From: Bacillus bingmayongensis
GTDB taxonomy: Bacteria > Bacillota > Bacilli > Bacillales > Bacillaceae_G
Assembly (NCBI RefSeq): GCF_000299035.1
Contig: NZ_JH921517.1
Span: forward strand, 795,317 to 859,316
Length of the DNA stretch: 64,000 nt
Direction: 5' to 3'
The notes below the pieces were generated by a model. The model was not told the origin of the DNA. It saw nothing but the letters and a program-made list of their open reading frames with translations, and did no database searches. Positions 26,543 to 34,943 of this stretch are shown piece after piece (within the stretch, counting starts at the first letter, position 1; the number at the start of each line of letters is the position of its first letter). The position numbers were made by a program, and so were the translations under genes.

Positions 26543-27430
26543 ATGAAAAAATTAATTGGTATAGCAGCGGCAGCGGTTTTTGGTCTTGGGATTTTCACTA
26601 CTTCTGCACAAGCAGAAACTGTTGTAACAACAGAAGTATTAAATGTACGCGAGAACCCAACTACTGAATCACAAGTTGTAGGTAAAGTATTAAATGGTCA
26701 TAAATTAGATGTTACAAATACAGAAAACGGATGGTCACAAATCAAATTAAATGGTAAAGACGTATTCGTAAGTGCAGAATTCACAAAAAGCATTTATTAC
26801 GTAACAGCAAACGTATTAAACGTACGTGCTGAAGCGAACGCAAACTCAGAAATTCTTGGTACGCTTAAGAAAGACGATATGATTAAAACAACGAACCAAG
26901 TACAAAATGGGTGGTTACAATTCGAATATAACGGGAAAACGGCTTATGTTCATGTTCCTTTCTTAACAGGTACAGCACCTGTTATTGAAAAACAAGAAAC
27001 GCCAGCTCCAGCTAAAGCTGAAGCACCTGTTAAAGCTCAAACTCAACCTCAAGCGCCAGTAGCACAAGAAAAACCGGCTCCTAAGCCAGCAGTAAAAGCA
27101 GCAACAACAAATGCTCCTGCAGGTGGTCGTGAGCTAACAGTTGAAGCTACAGCATATACAGCTCATCCGAGCGAAAATGGCACATATGGCGGTCGTGTAT
27201 TAACTGCAATGGGTCATGACCTAACAGCAAATCCGAACATGAAAATGATCGCTGTTGACCCGAAAGTGATTCCACTAGGATCAAAAGTATGGGTAGAAGG
27301 ATATGGAGAAGCAATCGCTGGTGACACTGGCGGTGCAATTAAAGGTAACTGTATCGACGTTCTAGTTGGCTCTGATTCAGCTGCTAACAAATGGGGACGT
27401 AAATCTGTTAAAGTGAAAATTTTAAAATAA
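26543..27430 (+). CDS. secreted SH3b-SH3b-3D domain cell-wall protein (YocH/EntA-like)
   Basis: A 295-residue exported protein: signal peptide ending TSAQA, two bacterial SH3 domains (about 28-82 and 90-150) each with the VLNVRxxP/A motif, a Pro/Ala/Lys linker, and a C-terminal 3D domain (about 200-295) with ATAYTAHP, GDTGGAIKG and CIDVLVG (the three conserved Asp). The 3D fold resembles lytic transglycosylases and stationary-phase muralytic enzymes. B. cereus EntA/EntB-type proteins share this plan. The ATG at 26543 follows TGGAGG; an upstream in-frame ATG at 26507 gives no signal peptide. Confidence 0.85.
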   Translation: MKKLIGIAAAAVFGLGIFTTSAQAETVVTTEVLNVRENPTTESQVVGKVLNGHKLDVTNTENGWSQIKLNGKDVFVSAEFTKSIYYVTANVLNVRAEANANSEILGTLKKDDMIKTTNQVQNGWLQFEYNGKTAYVHVPFLTGTAPVIEKQETPAPAKAEAPVKAQTQPQAPVAQEKPAPKPAVKAATTNAPAGGRELTVEATAYTAHPSENGTYGGRVLTAMGHDLTANPNMKMIAVDPKVIPLGSKVWVEGYGEAIAGDTGGAIKGNCIDVLVGSDSAANKWGRKSVKVKILK

Positions 27431-27454
27431 TGCTATTGTTGTTAAAAAATAAAT

Positions 27455-27520
27455 CCAGCATTCAAATATTGAGTGCTGGTCTTTCAGGCTGTTGGGAATT
27501 TCCTAACAGCCATTTTGTTA
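27455..27520 (+). terminator. double hairpin terminator region
   Basis: CCAGCA...TGCTGG (27455-27479) then GGCTGTTGGGAA...TTCCTAACAGCC followed by ATTTTGTTATTT. Confidence 0.65.
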
Positions 27521-27531
27521 TTTAAAATTTG

Positions 27532-27774
27532 TTAAAATGGATATACAGTTCGCCCTGTAATAATCTTATATGCACTGTAAAATTGGGTTTGTGCATATTG
27601 TTTAGTTGGTTCGTCTAAAATTTGGTTATTGAATAATGTATGAAAGGAACGTAGTAAGCAGGTTAAAGCGAAATATAATTCTTCTTGTGAGCAGTTCTTT
27701 TCTTTTAATGCTGTTGCTAAAATGAGTTCTTCCGTTAATGTTGAAAAATTAATAGCAGCTTGTCCGATTTTCAT
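27532..27774 (-). CDS. hypothetical helical protein
   Basis: An 80-residue, mostly helical protein starting MKIGQAAINFSTLTEELI, with a Cys-containing core (CSQEELYFALTCLL). The ATG at 27774 has GGAGAGGA 4-5 bases upstream; an in-frame ATG at 27804 is less well placed. Not recognised. It lies between the SH3/3D gene and the repeat cluster. Confidence 0.55.
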   Translation of the reverse strand: MKIGQAAINFSTLTEELILATALKEKNCSQEELYFALTCLLRSFHTLFNNQILDEPTKQYAQTQFYSAYKIITGRTVYPF

Positions 27775-27840
27775 TATATCCTCTCCAATCTTACTTTTTA
27801 TCATGTATATGTATCGTTGGACAAACTATGTCAATTTTAT

Positions 27841-27991
27841 CTCGCTATTTGCGGGCAGTAAGACCCCCACCTCAAGATTCAGAGAGAAACGAGGAAGATA
27901 GGTGGGGACAACTGACCGTAAATGCCCGATTCGTTCAACTAACTATCAGTGGTGGATGAAGAAACCCCCACTGATGGAAGTTTCACTTTAT
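27841..27991. repeat. bcr1-like interspersed repeat, copy B
   Basis: About 146 bp between TTTAT at 27836-27840 and TTTAT at 27987-27991. It begins CTCGCTATT, contains GGGCAGTAAGACCCCCACC and CTCAAGATTCAGAGAG, and ends CCCCCACTGATGGAAGTTTC. Complementary GGTGGGG and CCCCCAC segments suggest a folded RNA or DNA. Size and TTTAT flanks fit bcr1. Confidence 0.75.
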
Positions 27992-28140
27992 CTCGCTATT
28001 CGGGGGTAGTAAAATCTTCACCTCAAGATTCAGAAAGAGGGGAGGAAGATAGTTGGAGGAGAGAATCTCTAGAAAAGCCTGATTGGTTAGGCGTGAAAAT
28101 CAGTGGGGGAAGAAGATGATCCTACTGGTTAAGGTTTTAT
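27992..28140. repeat. bcr1-like interspersed repeat, copy C (tandem with B)
   Basis: Starts CTCGCTATTCGGGGGTAGTAA directly after the TTTAT that ends copy B and stops at TTTAT 28136-28140. Middle part CACCTCAAGATTCAGA matches B; the right end differs (CAGTGGGGGAAGAAGATG). It lies 124 bp before the miaA start. Confidence 0.7.
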
Positions 28141-28263
28141 TAATCATTCTTATTTTGGAATTTTATTTACCGTATTGAAAGAACTTGCATTGTGACTATT
28201 AAAATTGGTAAGATTGGATATAATGATCAGATGGATAAGATTACATAAAGAGAGTTGAAGTAT

Positions 28264-29214
28264 ATGGGAGAACTGCAACGTGAAAAAGTTGCTGTCATCA
28301 TCGGACCGACTGCGGTGGGAAAGACAAAATTAAGCATTGATCTTGCAAAAGCGTTAAATGGTGAAATCATTAGCGGAGATTCGATGCAAATTTATCGTAC
28401 GATGGATATCGGGACAGCTAAGGTAACAACGGAAGAAATGGAAGGAATTCCGCATTACATGATCGATATTAAAAATCCAGAAGATTCATTTTCTGTGGCG
28501 GAATTTCAAGAGCTTGTTCGAGGCCATATTCGAGAAATTACAGAACGCGGGAAACTACCAATTATTGTTGGGGGTACCGGTCTTTATATACAATCAGTTT
28601 TATATGACTATCAGTTTACAGATGAGGCTGGAGACCCTGTATATCGAGAGAAACTGGAAAAACTAGCGACAGAACATGGTGTAGAATATGTACATAAGAA
28701 GCTGCAAGAGGTAGATCCAGAAAGTGCGAGTCGTATTCATGCGAATAATGTAAGGCGTGTCATTCGAGCTCTAGAAATTTTCCATACGACAGGGCAAAAG
28801 ATGAGTGATCAACTTGAAAAGCAGGAAAATGAGTTGCTATATGATGTTTCGTTAATCGGCTTGACTATGGATCGTGAAATGTTATATGATCGCATCAACT
28901 TGCGTGTCGATCTTATGGTCGGACAAGGATTGTTGCAAGAAGTGAATACTTTATATGAAAATGGAGTCCAAGATTGCCAATCCATTCAAGCAATTGGCTA
29001 CAAAGAATTATATAATTATTTCGAAGGGCATATTTCGCTAGAAGAAGCGATAATGCGATTAAAAACGAATTCACGTCGCTATGCAAAACGTCAACTAACA
29101 TGGTTCCGTAATAAAATGGATGTGACATGGTTTGATGTTACCGACGGTGAAAAAACAGCAGAAATTTTGCGATACATAGAAGGAAAGCTACAACTAAAGT
29201 CGAATAATAAGTAA
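28264..29214 (+). CDS. miaA: tRNA dimethylallyltransferase
   Basis: A 316-residue enzyme with P-loop GPTAVGKT, GDSMQIYRTMDIGTAK, GGTGLYIQ and the C-terminal KTNSRRYAKRQLTWFR helix. It adds the isopentenyl group to A37 of UNN-reading tRNAs. The ATG at 28264 (MGELQREKV) matches the B. cereus group start; an in-frame TTG at 28255 lacks a ribosome site. hfq follows 25 bp later, a classic pairing. Confidence 0.95.
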   Translation: MGELQREKVAVIIGPTAVGKTKLSIDLAKALNGEIISGDSMQIYRTMDIGTAKVTTEEMEGIPHYMIDIKNPEDSFSVAEFQELVRGHIREITERGKLPIIVGGTGLYIQSVLYDYQFTDEAGDPVYREKLEKLATEHGVEYVHKKLQEVDPESASRIHANNVRRVIRALEIFHTTGQKMSDQLEKQENELLYDVSLIGLTMDREMLYDRINLRVDLMVGQGLLQEVNTLYENGVQDCQSIQAIGYKELYNYFEGHISLEEAIMRLKTNSRRYAKRQLTWFRNKMDVTWFDVTDGEKTAEILRYIEGKLQLKSNNK

Positions 29215-29239
29215 GTAGAGAAAAAGAGGAGGATTCGAC

Positions 29240-29464
29240 ATGAAGCAATCAATCAATATTCAAGATCAGTTTTTAAATCAACTCCGTAAAGAAAATACGT
29301 TTGTGACGCTGTACTTATTAAATGGTTTCCAGCTTCGTGGATTAATTAAAGGGTTTGACAACTTTACAGTTTTATTGGAAACAGAAGGTAAGCAACAGCT
29401 TATTTATAAACATGCTATTTCCACATTTGTTCCGCAAAAAAACGTTTCAATTGAATTAGAGTAG
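29240..29464 (+). CDS. hfq: RNA chaperone Hfq
   Basis: A 74-residue Sm-like protein: [35 protein letters not shown] (Sm1) and [12 protein letters not shown] (Sm2). It forms a hexamer that binds small RNAs and A-rich RNA. AGGAGGATT precedes the ATG. It has the short C-terminus typical of Bacillus Hfq. Confidence 0.97.
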
Positions 29465-29481
29465 AAAAAATTGTACATATC

Positions 29482-29511
29482 AAAAAAAGAGCGAGAAATT
29501 CGCTCTTTTTT
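29482..29511 (+). terminator. intrinsic terminator of miaA-hfq
   Basis: AAAAAGAGCGA and TCGCTCTTTTT arms, T-tail running into TTTAT at 29509-29519. Confidence 0.9.
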
Positions 29512-29519
29512 ATTTTTAT

Positions 29520-29566
29520 TTTGCATTAATGGGCAGTAACCCCCACTAATGGAAGTGTCACTTTAT
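29520..29566. repeat. bcr1-like interspersed repeat, copy D (remnant)
   Basis: Only 42 bp remain: GGGCAGTAACCCCCACTAATGGAAG then GTCAC and TTTAT (29562-29566). It joins the left and right ends of copy B, so it looks internally deleted. It starts at the T-tail of the hfq terminator. Confidence 0.6.
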
Positions 29567-29582
29567 ATAATGTAGAAACCCT

Positions 29583-31655
29583 TTAATGAATGCGGAAGAT
29601 AGTGAGTTTAACAGTGGTATTGCCTGTATCGGGAATAGTAATTGTATTAGCAGTAGATTGAATAGTAATCGTATTTCGGGCTTTCAATGTTTCAATTGTG
29701 GAAAATGTAATTGAACTTCCAATTGCATTTGCTGAAAAGTTATCAGAAGGTATGTTGCCATTAATGGAAATGCCAAAGCCGAAGGGAGCTGAACCTGAAA
29801 ATATTGTTGAAGCTGAAAAGTCAATGACATATACACCATCTTCAAGTATTGTGATTGTGTCTGTTGCATCGAAGTGTATGTTATTTATGTTAGAAGTAAG
29901 ATTGAACCGGACGTTTTGATTGGGTTTTATAGTTTGTGGAAGTGTATTTTTTAGTACAGCTGTAGTTACCGGAAAGTTAAATCCTTGAGGCCCTCGCTCG
30001 CCCTGAGGTCCTTGTTCGCCTTGGGGTCCTTGTTCGCCCTGAGGTCCTTGTTCGCCCTGAGGTCCTTGTTCGCCTTGAGGCCCTTGTTCGCCTTGGAGTC
30101 CTTGTTCGCCTTGAGGCCCTTGTTCACCCTGAGGCCCCTGTTCGCCTTGGGGTCCTTGTTCGCCCTGAGGCCCTTGTTCGCCTTGGAGTCCTTGTTCGCC
30201 TTGAGGCCCTTGTTCACCCTGAGGCCCCTGTTCGCCTTGGGGTCCTTGTTCGCCCTGAGGCCCTTGTTCGCCTTGGAGTCCTTGTTCGCCCTGAGGCCCT
30301 TGTTCACCCTGAGGCCCCTGTTCGCCCTGAGGTCCTCGCTCGCCTTGAGGTCCTTGTTCGCCCTGAGGTCCTTGTTCGCCCTGAGGCCCTTGTTCGCCCT
30401 GAGGTCCTTGTTCGCCTTGAGGTCCTTGTTCGCCCTGAGGTCCTTGTTCGCCCTGAGGTCCTTGTTCGCCCTGAGGTCCTTGTTCGCCTTGAGGTCCTTG
30501 TTCGCCCTGAGGTCCTTGTTCGCCCTGAGGTCCTTGTTCGCCCTGAGGTCCTTGTTCGCCTTGAGGTCCTTGTTCGCCTTGGAGTCCTTGTTCGCCTTGG
30601 GGCCCTTGTTCACCCTGAGGCCCCTGTTCGCCTTGGGGTCCTTGTTCGCCCTGAGGCCCTTGTTCACCCTGGGGTCCTTGTTCACCCTGAGGCCCTTGTT
30701 CGCCTTGGGTACCTTGTTCGCCTTGAGGTCCTCGCTTACCCTGAGGTCCTTGTTTGCCTTGAGGCCCTCGTTCGCCTTGGGGCCCTTGTTCACCCTGAGA
30801 CCCTTGTTCACCCTGAGGCCCTTGTTCGCCCTGAGGCCCTTGTTCGCCTTGGGGTCCTTGTTCGCCTTGGGGTCCTTGTTCGCCCTGAGGCCCTTGTTCG
30901 CCTTGGGGTCCTTGTTCGCCTTGGGGTCCTTGTTCGCCCTGAGGCCCTTGTTCGCCTTTGGGTCCTTGTTCGCCCTGAGGCCCTTGTTCGCCCTGAGGTC
31001 CTTGTTCGCCCTGAGGCCCTTGTTCGCCTTGGGGTCCTTGTTCGCCCTGAGGCCCTTGTTCGCCTTGAGTTCCTTGTTCGCCTTGGGGTCCTTGTTCGCC
31101 TTGAGGTCCTATCTCACCTTGAGGCCCTTGTTCGCCTTGAGGTCCTATCTCACCTTGAGGCCCTTGTTCGCCTCGAGGTCCAGTCATTCCAATTGGCGCA
31201 ATTTGTAGTGAAGTAATTTGTAAATTTTTTATTTGCACGATGATTTTTTTGAATACACGATGATTGATTTTAAATAATTTAGTGGTATACAGTAAAAAGT
31301 TGAGCAAGTTTTGTAATTCAATATATGTTGCATTTGCTACAAAAGGCTGATTTTCCAAAATAGTAATTAAATTTTCGACAATTGCGATGCCGGTTTCTCG
31401 CTGTGTAAGTGTTAAGTTTAAGCGTTCCAGGAACCCTTTTATTATTTCTAATAAGTTTATAAATTCTTTTATGTTAGATTGTATTGGATAGGAAAATACA
31501 GCTGGAATAATATTAGTTAAGTCACTTAAAGTATCGGAAAAAAGATTTAAGTATAATTCAGGAATAGGGGTATAATGAACTGCCGGAATACGGAGAGGTT
31601 GTGTTGGGAAATACGGTTTTGAAGTCTTTTTCAGATTATCGTTAAAATGAGACAT
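29583..31655 (-). CDS. collagen-like repeat protein with BclA-type C-terminal domain
   Basis: 690 residues in three parts. Residues 1 to about 155 are an alpha-helical domain without signal peptide. About 130 Gly-X-Y triplets follow, almost all in GPQGEQ hexapeptides with rare [24 protein letters not shown] and GPKGEQ variants. The last 130 residues form a beta-rich domain ([16 protein letters not shown] to LTIFRIH) like the C1q/TNF-type trimerising end of BclA. There is no Thr-rich GPT triplet run as in glycosylated BclA and no obvious exosporium leader. AAAGGAG precedes ATG 31655; the frame also runs upstream to 31697. Spore-surface location is inferred. Confidence 0.82.
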   Translation of the reverse strand: MSHFNDNLKKTSKPYFPTQPLRIPAVHYTPIPELYLNLFSDTLSDLTNIIPAVFSYPIQSNIKEFINLLEIIKGFLERLNLTLTQRETGIAIVENLITILENQPFVANATYIELQNLLNFLLYTTKLFKINHRVFKKIIVQIKNLQITSLQIAPIGMTGPRGEQGPQGEIGPQGEQGPQGEIGPQGEQGPQGEQGTQGEQGPQGEQGPQGEQGPQGEQGPQGEQGPQGEQGPKGEQGPQGEQGPQGEQGPQGEQGPQGEQGPQGEQGPQGEQGPQGEQGPQGEQGSQGEQGPQGERGPQGKQGPQGKRGPQGEQGTQGEQGPQGEQGPQGEQGPQGEQGPQGEQGPQGEQGPQGEQGLQGEQGPQGEQGPQGEQGPQGEQGPQGEQGPQGEQGPQGEQGPQGEQGPQGEQGPQGEQGPQGEQGPQGEQGPQGEQGPQGERGPQGEQGPQGEQGPQGEQGLQGEQGPQGEQGPQGEQGPQGEQGPQGEQGLQGEQGPQGEQGPQGEQGPQGEQGPQGEQGLQGEQGPQGEQGPQGEQGPQGEQGPQGEQGPQGERGPQGFNFPVTTAVLKNTLPQTIKPNQNVRFNLTSNINNIHFDATDTITILEDGVYVIDFSASTIFSGSAPFGFGISINGNIPSDNFSANAIGSSITFSTIETLKARNTITIQSTANTITIPDTGNTTVKLTIFRIH
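29985..31190 (-). repeat. 18-bp tandem repeat array (GPQGEQ codons) with 90-bp higher-order units
   Basis: The collagen region is a tandem array of 18-bp units such as GGTCCTTGTTCGCCCTGA (plus strand). Units starting CCTTGGAGTC recur at exactly 30091, 30181 and 30271, and the first two 90-bp blocks appear identical. Such arrays vary in copy number by slippage or recombination. Confidence 0.9.
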
Positions 31656-31749
31656 TAAAATTCTCCTTTCTAATTTAGATGCTGAAAAACCTATCATAGT
31701 AGATGCAAGTTAAATATAAAAAGGAATAGGGGAACGGGCTGTTTGTATG

Positions 31750-31784
31750 AAAAATAGTAAAAACGCCTATTTATGAGGCGTTTT
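31750..31784 (-). terminator. terminator of the tyrosine-recombinase-like gene
   Basis: AACGCCT / AGGCGTT arms include the stop codon region; T-run lies on the minus strand. Confidence 0.75.
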
Positions 31785-32733
31785 CTTTTTGTTTTGCGTA
31801 TTGATAATACCTTTTTAAGGAAATTTTTGATTTAAAACCAACACGTTTCATGATTTCTTGTTCTGGAATGTGCTGCTCAATTAAACGTAAAATAAAAGTG
31901 TTCCGAAAGTGTTGACCAGAAATTCCTTTGCGTAAATTTGCTCGAGCTACTTCAAGACGAATCATTTTTTGAACAGCTATTTCTGTTAGTGCTTTTGGGG
32001 CATCGTTTTCGTACACCCAGCGATATGTGTTACGGTTGAAATCAAATGCTACAAACAGTGGGTCATCACTATGGTATTTGGGACGAACTGGTTCAGGGAT
32101 TTTTTTATAATAGTTATATAGTTGTTTTTTGTCGTTGTGAGTTAAATTAATGGTTCTTTCAACACCTGCTACAGCTGGGATGGAAATTGTATTTGTTTCA
32201 AAATGAACGTGATGCATATTTAATGATACAAGTTCTTGTAGGGATAAGCCGTAGTCAATGAGTAAATTCACAATAGAAATATTACGATCCATTAGTAAGG
32301 GACGGACAGGACGTTGCTTCTCTGATAATCCTTCTAATGAAGTCAGGGTATGTTTTAAGCGTTTTTCGTCCTCTTTTGAAATGAAATCTTCATCGCGTAA
32401 CGCACGATTAGGTTGGATGACGAGTTCCATATCCTTTAATGGATTTGGGAGGTTTAAAAACTGATATAGTCTATTTAAGACAATAAATACACGGTGCATT
32501 GTTTTTTCAGAGTAATGTCGTTTCTTTTTTAAGTCGGAAAAATAATCTTCGTAGTCTTTTGTACAAAGTGTAGCCCATATATTACTAGAGGAAAGCTTTT
32601 TATTTTTTTTTAACCAATTCCCAAAATCTTCAATATCATAGACGTAACGTTTGATGGTTGAGGGTTTTCGACCTTTATTTAATAAAAAGGCAGAAAAAGC
32701 TTGTACCGTATCATGAAGATCCTTTGTTTCCAT
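31771..32733 (-). CDS. tyrosine-recombinase-fold protein with degenerate active site
   Basis: A 320-residue protein with an N-terminal SAM-like core-binding domain (about 1-110: KGRKPSTIKRYVYDIEDFGNWL) and a C-terminal catalytic-fold domain. The catalytic set is largely lost. The first Arg (normally GLRxxEL) is absent in YGLSLQELVSL, the HxxR His is Gln in GQHFRNTF, and the LGH His is Phe in RVGFKSK; the second Arg and a Tyr (RYYQYA) remain. It is intact and sits in the conserved hfq-spoVK interval, so it may be a DNA-binding protein rather than an active integrase. Confidence 0.75.
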   Translation of the reverse strand: METKDLHDTVQAFSAFLLNKGRKPSTIKRYVYDIEDFGNWLKKNKKLSSSNIWATLCTKDYEDYFSDLKKKRHYSEKTMHRVFIVLNRLYQFLNLPNPLKDMELVIQPNRALRDEDFISKEDEKRLKHTLTSLEGLSEKQRPVRPLLMDRNISIVNLLIDYGLSLQELVSLNMHHVHFETNTISIPAVAGVERTINLTHNDKKQLYNYYKKIPEPVRPKYHSDDPLFVAFDFNRNTYRWVYENDAPKALTEIAVQKMIRLEVARANLRKGISGQHFRNTFILRLIEQHIPEQEIMKRVGFKSKISLKRYYQYAKQKENAS

Positions 32734-32850
32734 ATTCCCACCACCCTGTTTTTTCTTATATTATAGCAAATTTTTCTGAAAATAGTTATTTATAGGGGAA
32801 GTGGAAATATTAATAATACTATTTGGTGAGTTGATAAAAGAGGTGATTGT

Positions 32851-33807
32851 ATGGAACAATCGATGCGAAAGAAAAATAATAATCAAATTAATATCGTGTT
32901 AAATCACCGGAAAAAATTTTCAGTACCTGCTTCAGAAAATAAGCCGATAATTTCAAATGAAACTTCTACGAAGCATGAGATGCTGCAGCGAATCGAAGAG
33001 GAAATGGGTAAACTTATTGGAATGGAAGATATAAAAAAAATAATAAAAGAAATTTATGCATGGATTTATGTGAATAAGAAAAGGCAAGAAATCGGTTTGA
33101 AGTCAGAAAAGCAAGTGCTTCATATGTTATTTAAGGGAAATCCGGGAACAGGAAAAACAACTGTTGCAAGAATGATTGGGAAATTATTATTTGAGATGAA
33201 TATTTTATCAAAAGGGCATTTAGTCGAAGCAGAACGCGCGGACCTTGTGGGAGAATATATTGGGCATACAGCTCAAAAAACAAGAGATTTAATTAAAAAA
33301 GCCATGGGAGGAATATTGTTCATTGATGAAGCGTATTCGTTAGCGCGTGGTGGAGAGAAAGATTTTGGAAAAGAAGCGATTGATACACTTGTTAAACATA
33401 TGGAGGATAAGCAGCATGGATTTGTTTTAATTTTAGCGGGATATTCAAGAGAAATGAATCATTTTCTATCTTTAAATCCAGGATTACAATCGCGCTTTCC
33501 GTTTATTATTGAGTTTGCGGATTATACAGTAAATCAGTTGCTCGAAATTGGAAAGAGAATGTATGATGAACGAGAATATCAGTTATCAAAAGAGGCGGAG
33601 TGGAAATTCCGTGATCATTTACATGCGGTGAAATATTCATCACAAATTACATCATTTAGTAATGGGCGCTATGTCCGGAATATTGTTGAGAAATCCATTC
33701 GTACGCAGGCGATGCGCTTACTACAAGAGGATGCATACGATAAATATGATTTAATTGGGATATCAAGTAGTGATTTAACGCTTGAAGAAGAGACGCACAG
33801 TTCATAA
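32851..33807 (+). CDS. spoVK: stage V sporulation protein K, AAA ATPase
   Basis: A 318-residue CbxX/CfxQ-type AAA ATPase: Walker A FKGNPGTGKTTVA, Walker B GILFIDEAYSLARGG and sensor region LILAGYSREM. SpoVK acts in the mother cell during spore maturation. GAGGTGATTGT precedes the ATG. It lies before hflX-ynbB-glnRA as in B. subtilis. Confidence 0.93.
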   Translation: MEQSMRKKNNNQINIVLNHRKKFSVPASENKPIISNETSTKHEMLQRIEEEMGKLIGMEDIKKIIKEIYAWIYVNKKRQEIGLKSEKQVLHMLFKGNPGTGKTTVARMIGKLLFEMNILSKGHLVEAERADLVGEYIGHTAQKTRDLIKKAMGGILFIDEAYSLARGGEKDFGKEAIDTLVKHMEDKQHGFVLILAGYSREMNHFLSLNPGLQSRFPFIIEFADYTVNQLLEIGKRMYDEREYQLSKEAEWKFRDHLHAVKYSSQITSFSNGRYVRNIVEKSIRTQAMRLLQEDAYDKYDLIGISSSDLTLEEETHSS

Positions 33808-33847
33808 ACTGTGCGTTTGCTTTATGTGAAGAGAAAGGCATCGCGTT

Positions 33848-33982
33848 TTATTTTGTATTTTTGGTTTTTGCTCGTTGTTCTAATTTGCTTTTTGGGCTTT
33901 GATCAGCTACATCTGATGCAAGTCCTTGTGGATTAACGCTACTACTTTGTCCACGATTGCGATTGTTATTTCCTTTTGCCAT
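33848..33982 (-). CDS. tiny basic Asn/Gln-rich protein (possible minor spore protein)
   Basis: A 44-codon frame beginning MAKGNNNRNRGQSSS, hydrophilic, Asn/Gln/Lys-rich, with no hydrophobic segment. GGAGTG lies 9 bases before the ATG and it follows a similar tiny gene by 12 bp. Composition resembles minor small acid-soluble spore proteins, but no family is recognised with certainty. Confidence 0.5.
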   Translation of the reverse strand: MAKGNNNRNRGQSSSVNPQGLASDVADQSPKSKLEQRAKTKNTK

Positions 33983-33994
33983 CTTAAATCACTC

Positions 33995-34132
33995 CTATTC
34001 TTCTTTAGCTTTTTGTTGATATGCCCTATGATACCGCTCCATCTTCTTGCTTTTTTCATGGGCGGATTTTGGATCGAAGCTAATTTGATTGACCGAGCTC
34101 TTTTGAGCTCCTTTGTTTACGTGGTTTGTCAT
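33995..34132 (-). CDS. tiny charged protein (possible minor spore protein)
   Basis: A 45-codon frame starting MTNHVNKGAQKSSVNQ and ending YQQKAKEE, rich in Lys, Gln and Ser. GCGAGGTGA precedes the ATG by 6 bases. It is transcribed away from spoVK's end toward it, upstream of the 44-codon gene, and the two probably form an operon. Function unknown. Confidence 0.5.
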   Translation of the reverse strand: MTNHVNKGAQKSSVNQISFDPKSAHEKSKKMERYHRAYQQKAKEE

Positions 34133-34192
34133 TATATTCACCTCGCTTTAAAATTTAGTATGGACACTATGGACAGAAAAACACGTCAGAAA

Positions 34193-34221
34193 AGAAAAAA
34201 ACCTTTACGGTATGTAAAGGG
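34193..34221 (-). terminator. terminator of the TRIC gene
   Basis: CCTTTAC-ggtat-GTAAAGG hairpin with T-run on the minus strand. Confidence 0.8.
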
Positions 34222-34227
34222 ATGAAG

Positions 34228-34854
34228 TTACTGTTTATGAAGAGAACGCTCTTTATTATCTAAGCGTCTGTGTGGTAAATGCCATTTGTAATGAATAGAG
34301 ATCATACGGAAGCAAACAATCAAAATGAATAAAATGTACAAAGACCAATCGCTAACAACGATTTTGGCGCCAATTAAAAATCCTGCTAAAATCGTCCAAA
34401 ATGCATATACTTCTGCGCGAAGAACGAGAGGTTTGCGGCGTGCTAATAAATCACGAATGATACCGCCGCCAATCCCTGTTAAAACAGATGCGACGATTGT
34501 GGCGCTAATAGGTAAATTGAGCTTTTGTGCATAAAGTGCTCCTTGAACAGCGAATGCCGATAAGCCAATGGCATCTGTAATGTTTTCCCATCGTTTCCAA
34601 TGTGTAATTAATTTATTTGGAAATAGAAAAATAATTGTCATTGACAAAAGTGCAATTTGAAATAACATGTCTTGTTGCCAAAAAGCACCGATTGGATAAC
34701 CGATCAATAAGTTACGAAGGGCACCTCCCCCAAATGCGGTTGCCATTCCTAAGATATATACCCCAAAAATATCGTAATCTTCTTCCATTGCGACAATAGC
34801 TCCGCTAAGTGCGAAGGCAATTGTACCAATGATACTAAAAATCTCCCATGCCAT
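34228..34854 (-). CDS. trimeric intracellular cation channel (TRIC/UPF0126) family protein
   Basis: A 208-residue protein with seven hydrophobic helices in two inverted repeats, each carrying the Gly-rich motif (FGGGALRNLL and IGGGIIRDLL). Bacterial TRIC proteins are potassium/sodium channels; B. subtilis YvgT is a relative. Monocistronic, divergent from hflX. Confidence 0.85.
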   Translation of the reverse strand: MAWEIFSIIGTIAFALSGAIVAMEEDYDIFGVYILGMATAFGGGALRNLLIGYPIGAFWQQDMLFQIALLSMTIIFLFPNKLITHWKRWENITDAIGLSAFAVQGALYAQKLNLPISATIVASVLTGIGGGIIRDLLARRKPLVLRAEVYAFWTILAGFLIGAKIVVSDWSLYILFILIVCFRMISIHYKWHLPHRRLDNKERSLHKQ

Positions 34855-34943
34855 GAATTTTCTCCCCCGCTAACTAGATGAAATGTGCTTCCTCTGCTAT
34901 TATATTAGAAGGTTTAATTTTCGAAAAGGATGAGTGAACATAT

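Noticed and set aside
29966-30811. A minus-strand frame of [12 protein letters not shown]-like repeats inside the collagen gene
   Set aside because: Shifted-frame reading of the same 18-bp array; no independent start signal.
29985-31190. Tandem repeat array considered as a CRISPR
   Set aside because: Units are contiguous 18-bp codon repeats without spacers and encode Gly-X-Y triplets; no cas genes.
29985-31208. A 407-codon plus-strand frame of LFALRP-like repeats opposite the collagen gene
   Set aside because: It exists only because the 18-bp repeat has no stop in that frame; there is no ribosome site, and the minus-strand frame has defined flanking domains.
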